A stretch of 64,000 bases of DNA from NCBI RefSeq assembly GCF_024181385.1, contig NZ_CP051305.1, forward strand, positions 620,001 through 684,000, in the 5' to 3' direction. This DNA comes from Treponema sp. OMZ 798 (GTDB lineage Bacteria > Spirochaetota > Spirochaetia > Treponematales > Treponemataceae). Shown one piece after another: positions 33,801 through 42,357 of the stretch. Numbering within the stretch: the first letter of the stretch is position 1; each line of letters begins with the position of its first letter. A program made the translations under genes and the position numbers. Below the pieces are notes generated by a model. It was not told the DNA's origin and ran no database searches. It worked only from the letters and a program-made list of their open reading frames with translations.

Positions 33801-35478
33801 AACAAATACGGCAGTTGGAATTGCTCTGAGTACGGATAAAAAATCGGTAGAGCGCCGAAATGAAATTCAGTCTGCCATCAATCAAATGGAAACAAAACTT
33901 ACTTCCGAGCTTAACAGCTTGAGTATAAAAGGTGCAGGTTCTTATCCCGAATTTAATTCAAAAAAACTTTCAAGGGATGTTACAAGCTATCTTTTTTATA
34001 AACCTATTCTTTACAGGCAGCCGGGCGGGCAATCTAATTTTGTTCAAGGTATGGTATATATTCAGGTGTCGACAAGGGGATTGATTGAACAAATTGATGA
34101 AGCGACTACAGCTTTGTATAAAATTATATTTTTGATCTCATTGGGTGCTCTTGCAGCAGGTATAGTCGGAGCTTATATTTTGTCTTCAATTATTACTGCC
34201 CCAATTAAAAAACTTGTAGAGCATGTTGCTATGATTGCAGCTACCGAAGACAAGGAACTTCTGGCAGGTAAGGATGTTAAACTTAAAACAAAGGATGAAA
34301 TAGGAGTTTTAGGTACAACCATCAATGCGATGACAAACGGTCTTGTTGAAGCTGCTGCTGCATCTAAGGACCTAACCATGGGTAAGGAAATCCAAAAAAT
34401 GTTTTTACCGCTTGATGTGGATTCGGCAGGCAGAAAACTTACTTGCGGCAAAACCGTAGACGATAATGTCGAATTTTTCGGCTACTATGAAGGAGCCCGA
34501 GGTGTATCCGGTGACTATTTCGATTATATAAAGCTTGATGACCGATATTATGCAATTATAAAGTGCGACGTTGCAGGTAAGGGAGTTCCTGCCGCTCTTA
34601 TCATGGTTGAGGTCGCAACTCTTTTCTTGGACTACTTCAGAGATTGGAATTACAAAAAGGATGGACTAAAAATAGATCAGGTTGTAGCTCGAATAAACGA
34701 CTTAATAGAATCTCGCGGATTTAAGGGCCGATTCGCAGCCTTTACCCTTTGTATTATGGATTCGATAAGCGGTGATGTTCATTTTTGCAATGCAGGCGAT
34801 AACGTTATAAATATTTACGATGCCGCTTCCAAGAAAATGAAAGAAGTTATTTTAACCGAAGTTTCCGCTGCCGGGGTTTTCCCGACATTTATGATAGATA
34901 TGAAGGGCGGCTTTAAGGTTGAAACCGTAAAACTTAATCCCGGAGATGTTCTTTTCCTTTACACTGACGGTATTGAAGAAGCAAAGCGCTTGTTTAGAAA
35001 TTCCAAGCTGGAGCCTGTGCTATGTGAAGAACCGGGGCTTGAAAAAGATGAGGAACATGAAACTCATAGTGTAGGTCAAGACGGAGAAGAGTTGGGTAAG
35101 CCCCGCGTATGCAAAATTATCGAAAATATTTTTGCCCGCAGTTCTTTTAGTTTAAAAAAATGGCATAACCCAATCGAAAACGAAGAATTTGATTTTGATT
35201 TTACAAATCTTGAAGGTTCGATTGAAGATGCTGTTTTAGGTCTTGTGTCAGTCGAAAAAATATTCCGAATGTATCGAGATCCTAAGGCAACCGAACAGGA
35301 TATGGTTCAGGTAGATAAAAAAATCGACTTATTCTTAAATAAGCATTTTAGGCAGTATCAAACCTATTGCGGGAATCGTAAACCCAATGCCGTCTACGAC
35401 GAATATCTTTACTATACAAATGTGCGGGAAGATCAGCAGTATGACGATTTGACCATATTGGGAATTAAGAAAAAATAA
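30877..35478 (+). CDS. Receptor-like PP2C/SpoIIE phosphatase with sialidase-type propeller
   Basis: A 1533-residue protein. After a signal peptide come Asp-box (BNR) repeats with SxDxGxxW, e.g. SSEDGLNW near residue 180 and SSDGGKSW near 238, which suggest a beta-propeller, then Ig-like strands. Membrane helices lie near residues 756, 820 and 1083, a HAMP domain near 1110-1160, and a PP2C (SpoIIE/RsbU) phosphatase from about 1200 with GVSGDYFDY, CDVAGKGVPAAL, CNAGDN and LYTDGIEEA. It would sense an external ligand and dephosphorylate an anti-sigma-antagonist type partner. Such a partner is not in the window. There is an insert after the catalytic part (residues about 1370-1480). Confidence 0.85.
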   Translation: MINGKKRMRKFLNIFLIFLFFTVSLSAKEFYWENPSVISGRNGHFLKSASNANISASVWEEAVKSSDSEGLIYISAGVYVNNKWTINERIIPPIPYTADIPSIVSIAVGNDDSILIALVKNRNTITILKSTDYGKTYTVKNITTEIYDLLSPQLSVASNGKYLMFVSHGADEKFSIFSSSSEDGLNWSSFSEFNFAKKMDRIFLPAHTASAKNDVLVFQALDKSGDRRAYQLFSSFSSDGGKSWSEPVRITDDFNFNNQRPHISYIQAEKSISIVWEQSPYRSEKNSTAYAVLDNKGKLSSPIEVLPSQNGSIFSPKIITYNNKPLISWSEGYDGRSSVFIARKEDNTWLIDSVISINGSVLFVNPFFVDGNLHVLWQEGLRSAKIMHIEPDYEVGKAQLQPLNFDSKTSEGKQKITMKIRFPNDSSGIAGYSYEWSKDVPPEFVEPVIKKLKDETVLVYEPEEDGLWYLGVRVCDYAGNWSEMTTVSYERDIVPPAPPVFDLLALDKKGFLKSNTFDIRWAPPDLDINGKPETAINGYIWNLSYIGDIDKFLSYLKKADSAFIDDEVVQKVLSDNLKAELNTSKISSVLNKREFNNYENGLYALTVSAVDAFGNIGAPAVKYFALNKYIPYTYIADINASQSLDGSISLSIVGKGFAAGGEVTSLYVDADGEPPYDLTVEKKDFSILSDKLISNIKINYLDPGKYYVGLMHSGRGVYFAKKTMSFDDIGNIKLGDYGNTYKYNWLLSAIDYNFADYFLIIFLVLFILLVMILSILGVVHSIKEAIKIKHEVTVLLRGGAMTFGKEKKLSALKVRGGGLRLKFIVFTTTLIISVILTLALPLGFRFSETQERLLAEGLASNTQVLLESLSSGAKAYLPSKNVLELGFLPSQVSALKEATFATITGVHIDNKKVGYNFVWASNDNDILSKIDTPDFVVGRSELSLLQLEDVYKKLDQIDQEAKANVGELADEIQSLTNTAVGIALSTDKKSVERRNEIQSAINQMETKLTSELNSLSIKGAGSYPEFNSKKLSRDVTSYLFYKPILYRQPGGQSNFVQGMVYIQVSTRGLIEQIDEATTALYKIIFLISLGALAAGIVGAYILSSIITAPIKKLVEHVAMIAATEDKELLAGKDVKLKTKDEIGVLGTTINAMTNGLVEAAAASKDLTMGKEIQKMFLPLDVDSAGRKLTCGKTVDDNVEFFGYYEGARGVSGDYFDYIKLDDRYYAIIKCDVAGKGVPAALIMVEVATLFLDYFRDWNYKKDGLKIDQVVARINDLIESRGFKGRFAAFTLCIMDSISGDVHFCNAGDNVINIYDAASKKMKEVILTEVSAAGVFPTFMIDMKGGFKVETVKLNPGDVLFLYTDGIEEAKRLFRNSKLEPVLCEEPGLEKDEEHETHSVGQDGEELGKPRVCKIIENIFARSSFSLKKWHNPIENEEFDFDFTNLEGSIEDAVLGLVSVEKIFRMYRDPKATEQDMVQVDKKIDLFLNKHFRQYQTYCGNRKPNAVYDEYLYYTNVREDQQYDDLTILGIKKK

Positions 35479-35481
35479 GCC

Positions 35482-36267
35482 ATGCTCAAGGTTCAAAATT
35501 TAGCAAAATATTACGGAAGCAAAAAAAATCCTGTTATAGGCTGCAAGAATATTTCGTTTGAATTAAAGACGGGAGAGATAACTTCTCTTTTGGGTTTAAA
35601 CGGTGCAGGTAAAAGCAGTATCATAAACTGCATCTCAGGTTATTATACTCCTGATGAAGGTGATGCCTTTATAGACTCATACTCCGTCTTAACTGAGGGG
35701 TTTGAAGCAAAAAAACTTTTAGGTATTCTATACGAACAAAATCCTCTTTATTCGAATATGACAGTTTATGATTTTTTATATTTCGCAGGTCAAATGCACG
35801 GAATGAAAAAAGATAAATTGGAAGATGCTTTAAATGAGGTAATCGATTTTTGCGAGATAGATGAGGTAAGGGATAGATTGATTAAGGGGTTGTCTAAAGG
35901 GTTTAAACAGCGTACCGGTTTGGCTCAAGCCGTTTTACATAATCCTCCCTTAATTATTTTAGATGAGCCGGCCTCAGGTTTTGATTCGGTGCAGGTAAAA
36001 GATTTTGAAAAAAAAATCCTGCACATTGCAAAAGAAAAAACTATCTTGATTTGCACGCATGATTTAAGACAGGCGGCAGAGCTTTGCTCCAATCATATTT
36101 TGATTAATAAGGGAGAAATAATAGCTATAGGAAATCTTTTAGAAATAAAAGAGCAGCTTCAAGAAGCCGGCTGCGAGTTTGATTCCGGAATTAATTATAC
36201 CGTATTGGAAAAAGCCTTTGAGTTTTTTGCAGGGATAAATAAAAATGAATTTAGAAAAAACGAATAA
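35482..36267 (+). CDS. ABC transporter ATPase, GldA-like
   Basis: A 261-residue ABC ATPase: Walker A GLNGAGKSSII near residue 39, signature LSKGFKQR near 138 (a variant of LSGGQ), Walker B LIILDEPASGFD near 157, switch His in CTHDLRQ. It starts 3 bp after the phosphatase stop and overlaps the permease gene by 23 bp. Its partner genes resemble the gliding-associated GldF/GldG proteins, so export or envelope assembly is more likely than import. Confidence 0.85.
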   Translation: MLKVQNLAKYYGSKKNPVIGCKNISFELKTGEITSLLGLNGAGKSSIINCISGYYTPDEGDAFIDSYSVLTEGFEAKKLLGILYEQNPLYSNMTVYDFLYFAGQMHGMKKDKLEDALNEVIDFCEIDEVRDRLIKGLSKGFKQRTGLAQAVLHNPPLIILDEPASGFDSVQVKDFEKKILHIAKEKTILICTHDLRQAAELCSNHILINKGEIIAIGNLLEIKEQLQEAGCEFDSGINYTVLEKAFEFFAGINKNEFRKNE

Positions 36268-36991
36268 GAATCTTATTTTTTTTATTGCAAAAAAAGAATT
36301 TAAAATGATGTATAAGAGTTCTTCCCTTTATGCATCCTCTCTTTTTTTTATCTTGGGGGCTGCTATTGCCTTTATCGGTTCGGATTCATGGTTTAATGCA
36401 GGTCTATCTGACTTAAAAACATTTTTTTTAAATATGCCTTTTTTGCTTTGTGTTGTAGTTCCTATGCTGACGATGAGTGTATGGAGTGACGAAAAAAAAC
36501 AGTTTACCGATAAGTTTTTGTTTTCTCTGCCTGTTTCAATCCGTTGTGTTGTACTGGGAAAATATTTAAGCCTGATTTTAATTTGGTTTATTATGCTTTT
36601 TTTTAGCTTGATAATACCTGTTTCGGTTTTTTCGTTGGTTTACTTTGATGCCGGTTCTTTTTTCGTTTCTTATTTTTCCGTTTTTTTATTCGGTGCAGGA
36701 ATTATTTCGATTTCGCTCGGTCTTTCTGCATTAAGCAGTAAAACCGAAGTCAATTTTTTGCTTTCGTTTTTGACGGTTTTGTTTTTTACCCTTATTTATC
36801 CTTTAACAAAAAATTTAAATTTTCCGGTATTGCTGAATAGGTTTATAGGCTATCTTTCCTTTAGTTCTCATTTTGAATCGGCTGCACGCGGACTTTTAGA
36901 TTCCCGGGATCTTATCTTTTATCTTATTTTAATAGCCTTAGGCATCGAGTTAAATGTTTTTATTTTAACAAGGCAAAGGGATGCAAGATGA
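36245..36991 (+). CDS. ABC-2 type permease, GldF-like
   Basis: A 248-residue membrane protein with about six hydrophobic segments. The N-terminal FFIAKKEFKMMYKSSSLYASS and PFLLCVVVPMLTMSVWSDEKKQ fit ABC-2 permeases of the GldF kind. It lies between the ATPase (23-bp overlap) and the GldG-like gene (4-bp overlap). The substrate is unknown; the family name does not imply gliding in this organism. Confidence 0.75.
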   Translation: MNLEKTNKNLIFFIAKKEFKMMYKSSSLYASSLFFILGAAIAFIGSDSWFNAGLSDLKTFFLNMPFLLCVVVPMLTMSVWSDEKKQFTDKFLFSLPVSIRCVVLGKYLSLILIWFIMLFFSLIIPVSVFSLVYFDAGSFFVSYFSVFLFGAGIISISLGLSALSSKTEVNFLLSFLTVLFFTLIYPLTKNLNFPVLLNRFIGYLSFSSHFESAARGLLDSRDLIFYLILIALGIELNVFILTRQRDAR

Positions 36992-38475
36992 AAAAAGAAT
37001 ATAGACTTCAATTCCTGCTTTTTGTTTTAATGCTCGTTTTAATTTCTCTTGTTTCTTCAAAATTATATTTTAGATTTGATATGACAAAAGAAAAAAATTA
37101 TACCTTGTCGGCTTATACAAAAGAATTGTTGCTTAATCTTGAAGCTTCAGTAAAAGTAACTTGGTTTAAAAGCCCGAATGTAGATGTTTTTTTTCCTTCA
37201 TTAAAATATCTTAACGATATGCTCTCAGAGTATAAACGCTGCTCAAAAGGAAATTTTGATGTTTCGGTAAAAGATACTTCAAGCCTTTCATCTGAAGCGG
37301 TAAACAAACTAGGAATAATTCCCCGCGAAATAGAAGCTCAGGATAATGCCGTCAAGGTAATTCATAAACTCTACTCCGGGCTTATGATTGAATACATGGG
37401 AGAGACAAGGGTAATACCCTTTGTAGATGATGTTGATTCTCTTGAGTATGACATTGGAAGATTTATTTTGAGTATGAGAGATGTGACTATGGGAAATATT
37501 CAAACCGGAACCGTTTCTTTGATTGCCGATCCGGCCTTGCTTGAAAGCGATTATTCTTATGTAATTCCTTGGCTTGAATATGCAGACTTTAATGTTCTGC
37601 CCTTAAAACTGCCCATAGATACGGTACCTCAGGATCTTCCTCTTTTGGTTATAGGCTCCGATTATATAGATCATTCTTCGGCCGCTGCCATAGATATGTT
37701 TTTACAAAAAGAGGGCAGGGCTGTTTTTTTTGTTTCGGGGAACAAGGTTGATGTAAAAGGCTCATGGAAGCCAAGACCTAAGGTGAAAGATTTCTTATTG
37801 GATGTACTTTCTTATCACGGCTTTTATATAAACTCGGACATGGCCCTCGATTTGGTAAATAACTTCCGCATCACGATGTCTCAGGTTGATAATAAGGGAA
37901 CAAAGTTAATCAATTATCCTTTTTGGATTCAGATTCCTTTGAGCGGAATCAAGCAGGGTAATCCGGTATTTGCAGCCTACCGTCCTTTAATTTCTTTTTG
38001 GCCTTCTTCAATAGATATTGATTTAGATAAAAATCCTAATCTTGTTCCCTATGCGTTTACCGGTAATAATTCTTTGACGCTTATCGATTCTTACAGCACC
38101 GATCCTCTTGAAAATCATTTTAAAAAATTTGAGGATGCGTCTTTTAAGCCTTCAGTAATTACTGCAGGCCAAACAAAGCCTTCCCGCATCTTGGTTATAA
38201 GCGATGAATATATGATAAGCAGGGCAATAGACTATACCGGTTCTACCTACAATATGGATTTTATGGTAAACTGTGTAGAATATATTTCTTTAAAAGATAA
38301 TCTTCTTTTATTAAAAAATAAAAAACATTCCCCTCCGCCTTTTAAACAATTTGAAGATAGTGAAAAACTGATAAGCCTTATATTCAGAGCCAGATTAATT
38401 TCTCTCATCTTTCTTCCTCTTTTGATTTTTATTTTGGGTCTTTACGTGTTTATAAAACAAAGGAGATTAAGGTGA
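36988..38475 (+). CDS. GldG-like ABC-associated protein
   Basis: A 495-residue protein with a membrane helix at each end (residues about 8-28 and 468-488) and a large periplasmic part. The segment RFDMTKEKNYTLSAYTKELL near residue 32 is typical of GldG/ABC auxiliary proteins. The body is expected to have a glutamine-amidotransferase-like fold without catalytic residues. It overlaps both neighbours by 4 bp and would act with the ATPase and the permease. Confidence 0.75.
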   Translation: MKKEYRLQFLLFVLMLVLISLVSSKLYFRFDMTKEKNYTLSAYTKELLLNLEASVKVTWFKSPNVDVFFPSLKYLNDMLSEYKRCSKGNFDVSVKDTSSLSSEAVNKLGIIPREIEAQDNAVKVIHKLYSGLMIEYMGETRVIPFVDDVDSLEYDIGRFILSMRDVTMGNIQTGTVSLIADPALLESDYSYVIPWLEYADFNVLPLKLPIDTVPQDLPLLVIGSDYIDHSSAAAIDMFLQKEGRAVFFVSGNKVDVKGSWKPRPKVKDFLLDVLSYHGFYINSDMALDLVNNFRITMSQVDNKGTKLINYPFWIQIPLSGIKQGNPVFAAYRPLISFWPSSIDIDLDKNPNLVPYAFTGNNSLTLIDSYSTDPLENHFKKFEDASFKPSVITAGQTKPSRILVISDEYMISRAIDYTGSTYNMDFMVNCVEYISLKDNLLLLKNKKHSPPPFKQFEDSEKLISLIFRARLISLIFLPLLIFILGLYVFIKQRRLR

Positions 38476-39380
38476 AAAACTTTTTTAAGTTAAAAAAATA
38501 TACTCAAGGTTTGATTTTTGTAAATATTTTTTTTCTCTTAGTTTTGCTTTTTGTAAATATTCCAAAAGCTGAAGCAAATATTTTTAACACTTCCCTTGTT
38601 TTAAAACAAAATATAGAACACATAGATGAAATTATTTTTACCATTCCCGATAATTCTCTCCCGCCTCGATTCAACGAGTTAAGACTTATCAAAAAAAAGG
38701 ATAAGTTTATTTTAAGTACTAAAACAGGAGAATATAAGGTTCAGCCGGCCCTAATAGAGCGCCTCTTTTCGGCATTAAGCACAAGGCAAAATTTTAAGCT
38801 TGTAAGCGATTCCGTCAAACAATATTTTAATTTCGGCTTGGATGAAGATCATGCTGCGCGGTTGCAGCTTTTGCGTTCCGATAAAACCATAATAGGAGAT
38901 TTTGTTTTCGGAAAAAACGATACTCTCGGTATAAACCGCTATGTGCGGATAGATGCCCGCACAAAAATTTTTATTATGCCCGATGTTTTAGCCTCTTTTT
39001 TAACCGTAAGCAGTAATTTCTGGCTTGACTTACAAATTTATAAATACAGGTTTGAGAAAAATTCAATCCAGCTTATCAAAAAAAATAAGGGTTCCATAAT
39101 CCGTTCAAATAAAAATGAAAAGGTCTTTGATGAGCTGCAAACATTTTTAAAACAATTTTCATGTATAGATATTTTTCCCGCACTTCCTCTTAATAATGCA
39201 AAAAGTGAAGAGCTTAATTTAATTTTAGGAAGCGGGGAAAACATAAAGATGATTTTTACACCGATGGAAGGCGGCGATTTTATTTTGTTTGATTCTTCTT
39301 CAAATAATTCCTATGTGATAAGCGGATACACAAAACGCCGCATTGATTCCATCTTAAATTCTATTGCCCCTAAAGACTGA
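38472..39380 (+). CDS. DUF4340-type membrane-anchored protein
   Basis: A 302-residue protein with one N-terminal membrane helix (LIFVNIFFLLVLLFVNI) and a repeated beta-rich periplasmic region. Position directly after a GldG-like gene, with a 4-bp overlap, matches the DUF4340 proteins that often accompany such systems; the assignment comes mainly from this context. Its 3' end overlaps that of pyrF on the other strand by 11 bp, so the two transcripts must end within each other's coding region. Confidence 0.6.
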   Translation: MKNFFKLKKYTQGLIFVNIFFLLVLLFVNIPKAEANIFNTSLVLKQNIEHIDEIIFTIPDNSLPPRFNELRLIKKKDKFILSTKTGEYKVQPALIERLFSALSTRQNFKLVSDSVKQYFNFGLDEDHAARLQLLRSDKTIIGDFVFGKNDTLGINRYVRIDARTKIFIMPDVLASFLTVSSNFWLDLQIYKYRFEKNSIQLIKKNKGSIIRSNKNEKVFDELQTFLKQFSCIDIFPALPLNNAKSEELNLILGSGENIKMIFTPMEGGDFILFDSSSNNSYVISGYTKRRIDSILNSIAPKD

Positions 39381-40272
39381 TGTTTTTAATTGCAGTTTCG
39401 CTCAGTAGTTTTTCGGTATTGCTTATGCAAAGCTCCAAATAATTTTCGGGTATAGGTGCTTTTTTCCAAGGATGGGTTAAGCCGCTTGAGCTGTTTATTC
39501 TTATAAGGGTCAAATCGCAGCCTGCATTTTTAAGAACTTCCATTACCGTTTTTGCATCACCCCCTTGGGAACCGACTCCCGGAATCAGCATAGGAACTTC
39601 TTTAGCTTTTGCATAAATTTCTGCAATGAGTTTTAATTCTTCCATTCCCGTAGCTCCGACAACGGCTCCCGTTCCCGGAAATTCGTTTGCATAAAAAGCG
39701 ATTTTTTTTGCAATCTCGATATAAAGCTCCGAAGATTCTTTACCGTCCGAGCTCATTCTAAGATTTTGAAAATCCTTTGCACCGGGATTGCTTGTCCGGT
39801 TTAAAATATAGGCTCCCTTATCGATATATTTTTCCGAAATAAAAGGAAGAATAGAGTCGCTTCCCATGTAGGGGCTTACCGTTACGGCATCGGCCTTCCA
39901 GCTGTCAAAGGCCTCGATAGCATAGTTAAGGCTTGAGCGGGCTATATCGCCCCTCTTCGAATCAAAGATTACCGGAATACCCGGAAAATGCTTTTCGATT
40001 AGGCTTAAAATTTCTGCAAGGCTTTCAGAGCCCGAAAAATCCTTTTCCCTGGGCTTATCCAGCGCGGAATAATAACCTATATTCGGTTTAAAGGCTGCAG
40101 GAATTAAATTCTTTTCCTGCATCTTATCGAAAAGCTCTTTAAAAAAGCTTACAAGATTTTCTTTTACATTTCCCGTTTTATTTGGAATTGCTTCAAGGAC
40201 AGGGTCTAAGCCCATACATGCACAGTTGTTTGTTTTTTCTGCCGATTTTTTTAATAATTCTATGTAGTTCAT
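39370..40272 (-). CDS. pyrF: Orotidine 5'-phosphate decarboxylase, PyrF type 2
   Basis: A 300-residue enzyme for the last step of UMP synthesis. It belongs to the longer PyrF group: CMGLDPVLEAIP near residue 18, KPNIGYYSAL near 62 and VIFDSKRGDIARSS near 100, which carries the catalytic Asp-x-Lys-x-x-Asp type set. GVGSQGGDAKTV and LIRINSSSGLTHPW bind the phosphate. pyrC lies 7 kb away in the same window. The -10 box lies 9 bp before the ATG, with no Shine-Dalgarno. Confidence 0.93.
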   Translation of the reverse strand: MNYIELLKKSAEKTNNCACMGLDPVLEAIPNKTGNVKENLVSFFKELFDKMQEKNLIPAAFKPNIGYYSALDKPREKDFSGSESLAEILSLIEKHFPGIPVIFDSKRGDIARSSLNYAIEAFDSWKADAVTVSPYMGSDSILPFISEKYIDKGAYILNRTSNPGAKDFQNLRMSSDGKESSELYIEIAKKIAFYANEFPGTGAVVGATGMEELKLIAEIYAKAKEVPMLIPGVGSQGGDAKTVMEVLKNAGCDLTLIRINSSSGLTHPWKKAPIPENYLELCISNTEKLLSETAIKNISL

Positions 40273-40281
40273 ATTGGGATA

Positions 40282-40310
40282 AGTTTAGCCTAAATTTAAG
40301 GCCTTGTCAA
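40282..40310 (-). promoter_or_regulatory. Promoter of pyrF, leaderless candidate
   Basis: On the minus strand, consensus TTGACA (40310-40305), 17-base spacer, TAAACT (40287-40282), then 9 bases to the ATG. Confidence 0.6.
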
Positions 40311-40368
40311 TTGTCTTTAAATTTTAGTAAAAAATATAGATAAATTTAAAAAAAAACGATTTTTTTAC

Positions 40369-40397
40369 TTGCAGATATAAAATTTCGGATTTATAAT
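40369..40397 (+). promoter_or_regulatory. Promoter of the 40404 operon, leaderless
   Basis: TTGCAG (40369-40374), 17-base spacer, perfect TATAAT (40392-40397), then only 6 bases to the ATG at 40404. Confidence 0.7.
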
Positions 40398-40403
40398 ATA
40401 GAT

Positions 40404-41501
40404 ATGAGGAAAAATAAGTTTTTTTTAATAACCATGGTCGCATTTTTAGGTATTGCTCTTTCGGCTGAGTCTCTGTCTTCTAAGTTGGAAGCTGCTCTAA
40501 AAACAAAAAATATGAAAGCTGTGCGGGAACTTCTGCTTTCGGCTCCTGCAAGTGAAAAAACAAAATTTGAAAAAACTATTATTAATGCTGCAAAACAGTC
40601 TGTTCGTTCTGGTGATTTGGATTATGCAAAAAATCTTGCTGAAGTTGTTCTAATATCAAATCAGGATAATGTTGAAGCTCAAGATCTCTATTCATCGATT
40701 GTAGAAATGCAAAAAAATCAAAAAAAGCTTGATGAGCAAAAAAAACAGATGCAAGCTGAAGCTGAAGCCAAGGCTAAGGCAGAAGCTGATGAAAAGGCTA
40801 GAATAACGGCAGCAGAACAAAAAGAGAAGGATAAAGAAGCTTTGTATAAATCCGTGTATGAAGTTGACCTAAAAAATTTCTATCTTGATGCAAGTTTGGG
40901 GCCCTCATTCAGCATTTTCGGCAGCAGCTTTGCCGATAAAGCCTTTGGGCGTAAAAAAACTAATTCCGATATTGGTGTATTGCTAGGATTTCATGCCGGC
41001 TTTGTTCATCCTTATGTATTATTAAAGCTGGGATTAAACCTAAATTGGCTTACCGTAGCGATGGCAGGAAAAGATCTTTCAGTCTTTGTAGTATCCCGAT
41101 TTGCAATAGGGACCAATGCTGCTGGCGGTGTGCCTATTTTTTTGTCGACGGGACATAGTTATATAAACTATTACGGTAAAGGCGGAGGTGAACAAGCGTC
41201 CATGCTGTATACCAAAATAAGCAGTCCCTTTGTGGGGCTCAGTGTTGAAGATTGGCACCCCATCGAAAAGTTAGGCTTAACTTTTAAATTTAATTGGATT
41301 CCCATATCGGTTACCAGTCCGTTTATGAGCTTTGGTATGCATACGAATATTGGAGCAACTTATGAATTTTGGAAAAACCACATCATGTCGTTAAGAGTAG
41401 GAAGCGACATGGATATATATGCCTTTACTGCAAAGAAGTATGCCGACTGGAATCTTATTCCGAATATATATGTAAATGCAATATTCCATGTTCCCAAATG
41501 A
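40404..41501 (+). CDS. Exported protein with coiled coil and beta-barrel-like end
   Basis: A 365-residue protein I do not recognise. A signal peptide (NKFFLITMVAFLGIALSAES) is followed by a helical region (residues about 22-110), a Lys/Glu/Ala-rich coiled coil (about 110-150), and a C-terminal half of alternating strands with many Gly and aromatic residues, ending NAIFHVPK, which looks like an outer-membrane barrel. No Shine-Dalgarno precedes the ATG. It heads a three-gene cluster of envelope proteins (to 44604). Confidence 0.65.
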   Translation: MRKNKFFLITMVAFLGIALSAESLSSKLEAALKTKNMKAVRELLLSAPASEKTKFEKTIINAAKQSVRSGDLDYAKNLAEVVLISNQDNVEAQDLYSSIVEMQKNQKKLDEQKKQMQAEAEAKAKAEADEKARITAAEQKEKDKEALYKSVYEVDLKNFYLDASLGPSFSIFGSSFADKAFGRKKTNSDIGVLLGFHAGFVHPYVLLKLGLNLNWLTVAMAGKDLSVFVVSRFAIGTNAAGGVPIFLSTGHSYINYYGKGGGEQASMLYTKISSPFVGLSVEDWHPIEKLGLTFKFNWIPISVTSPFMSFGMHTNIGATYEFWKNHIMSLRVGSDMDIYAFTAKKYADWNLIPNIYVNAIFHVPK

Positions 41502-41518
41502 TTTGAGGTATAATAAAA

Positions 41519-42355
41519 ATGAATTGTAAGACAAAAAAGGACTTAAAAGTTTTATCGTATACTCGAATACTTTGTTCCCTTTTTTTCTTGATTTTTACGG
41601 TTCAAGTCTTTGCCGGCACTGAGCTTATGGAAAAAATGGTTGAATCTATTAATCGGGGTATTTTATTAAAAGAGTATGATAAGGCATTTACAAACAGCCT
41701 TTTTGTATTACGCAATTACAAGGATCAAGAATTACCTATTGATGTTGAAGATGCCTGCAAAAGAGCCGTAGCCTCATGGCTTTCTTATCTTGAAAACGAA
41801 AAAAAATGGGAAGAAATTATATATACTGAACAAAAATTATCTTATGCTCCCGATTCCATTAAAAAACTTTCTAAAATTCCGGTTGATAAGGCAATAGAAA
41901 AACTGAAAACCTCTTCTGCTCTTCCTGATTGGCTTAAAAACAACCCGGTTGAACATAGACTGCCTCAAGTTGAAAGCGGTATAAATGAAAGTGCTTCCGT
42001 TTCAATTCCGAAGGAGTCCGGCGTTTTAACTATAGAGGATAAAATACAGATTCTGGAAGAGCAACGAAAGATCTTTAAGGAATTTCTTTATAACATGAAA
42101 AAGATGGAGAAAGAGCAGGAGAAAATTCGCTATAGCGAAAGGGAATTATATGAAAAAAAACGTTTGGAGATGGATCTTGCAAAAATAGAAGCAGATAACG
42201 AGCTGCGTAAGTATATAGGAGAAATTGTTGAAGATAACAAAAGAAATACTAATAAAATTATCATAATGGTTTTAATTGCGGCGTCAATTTTTTGTATATG
42301 TTTGACTACAGTTATTATAGTACTTGTACTTGTTAACAAAAACAAAAGGAGTTAA
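41519..42355 (+). CDS. Membrane-anchored coiled-coil protein of unknown function
   Basis: A 278-residue protein with an N-terminal signal or anchor (ILCSLFFLIFTVQVFAG), a helical middle, a Glu/Lys-rich coiled coil (residues about 175-240) and a C-terminal membrane helix (IIMVLIAASIFCICLTTVII) followed by lysines. The function is not recognisable. GAGG lies 10 bp before the ATG; the gene starts 17 bp after the barrel-like gene and ends 2 bp before the next lipoprotein gene, so the three form one operon. Confidence 0.6.
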   Translation: MNCKTKKDLKVLSYTRILCSLFFLIFTVQVFAGTELMEKMVESINRGILLKEYDKAFTNSLFVLRNYKDQELPIDVEDACKRAVASWLSYLENEKKWEEIIYTEQKLSYAPDSIKKLSKIPVDKAIEKLKTSSALPDWLKNNPVEHRLPQVESGINESASVSIPKESGVLTIEDKIQILEEQRKIFKEFLYNMKKMEKEQEKIRYSERELYEKKRLEMDLAKIEADNELRKYIGEIVEDNKRNTNKIIIMVLIAASIFCICLTTVIIVLVLVNKNKRS

Positions 42356-42357
42356 CT

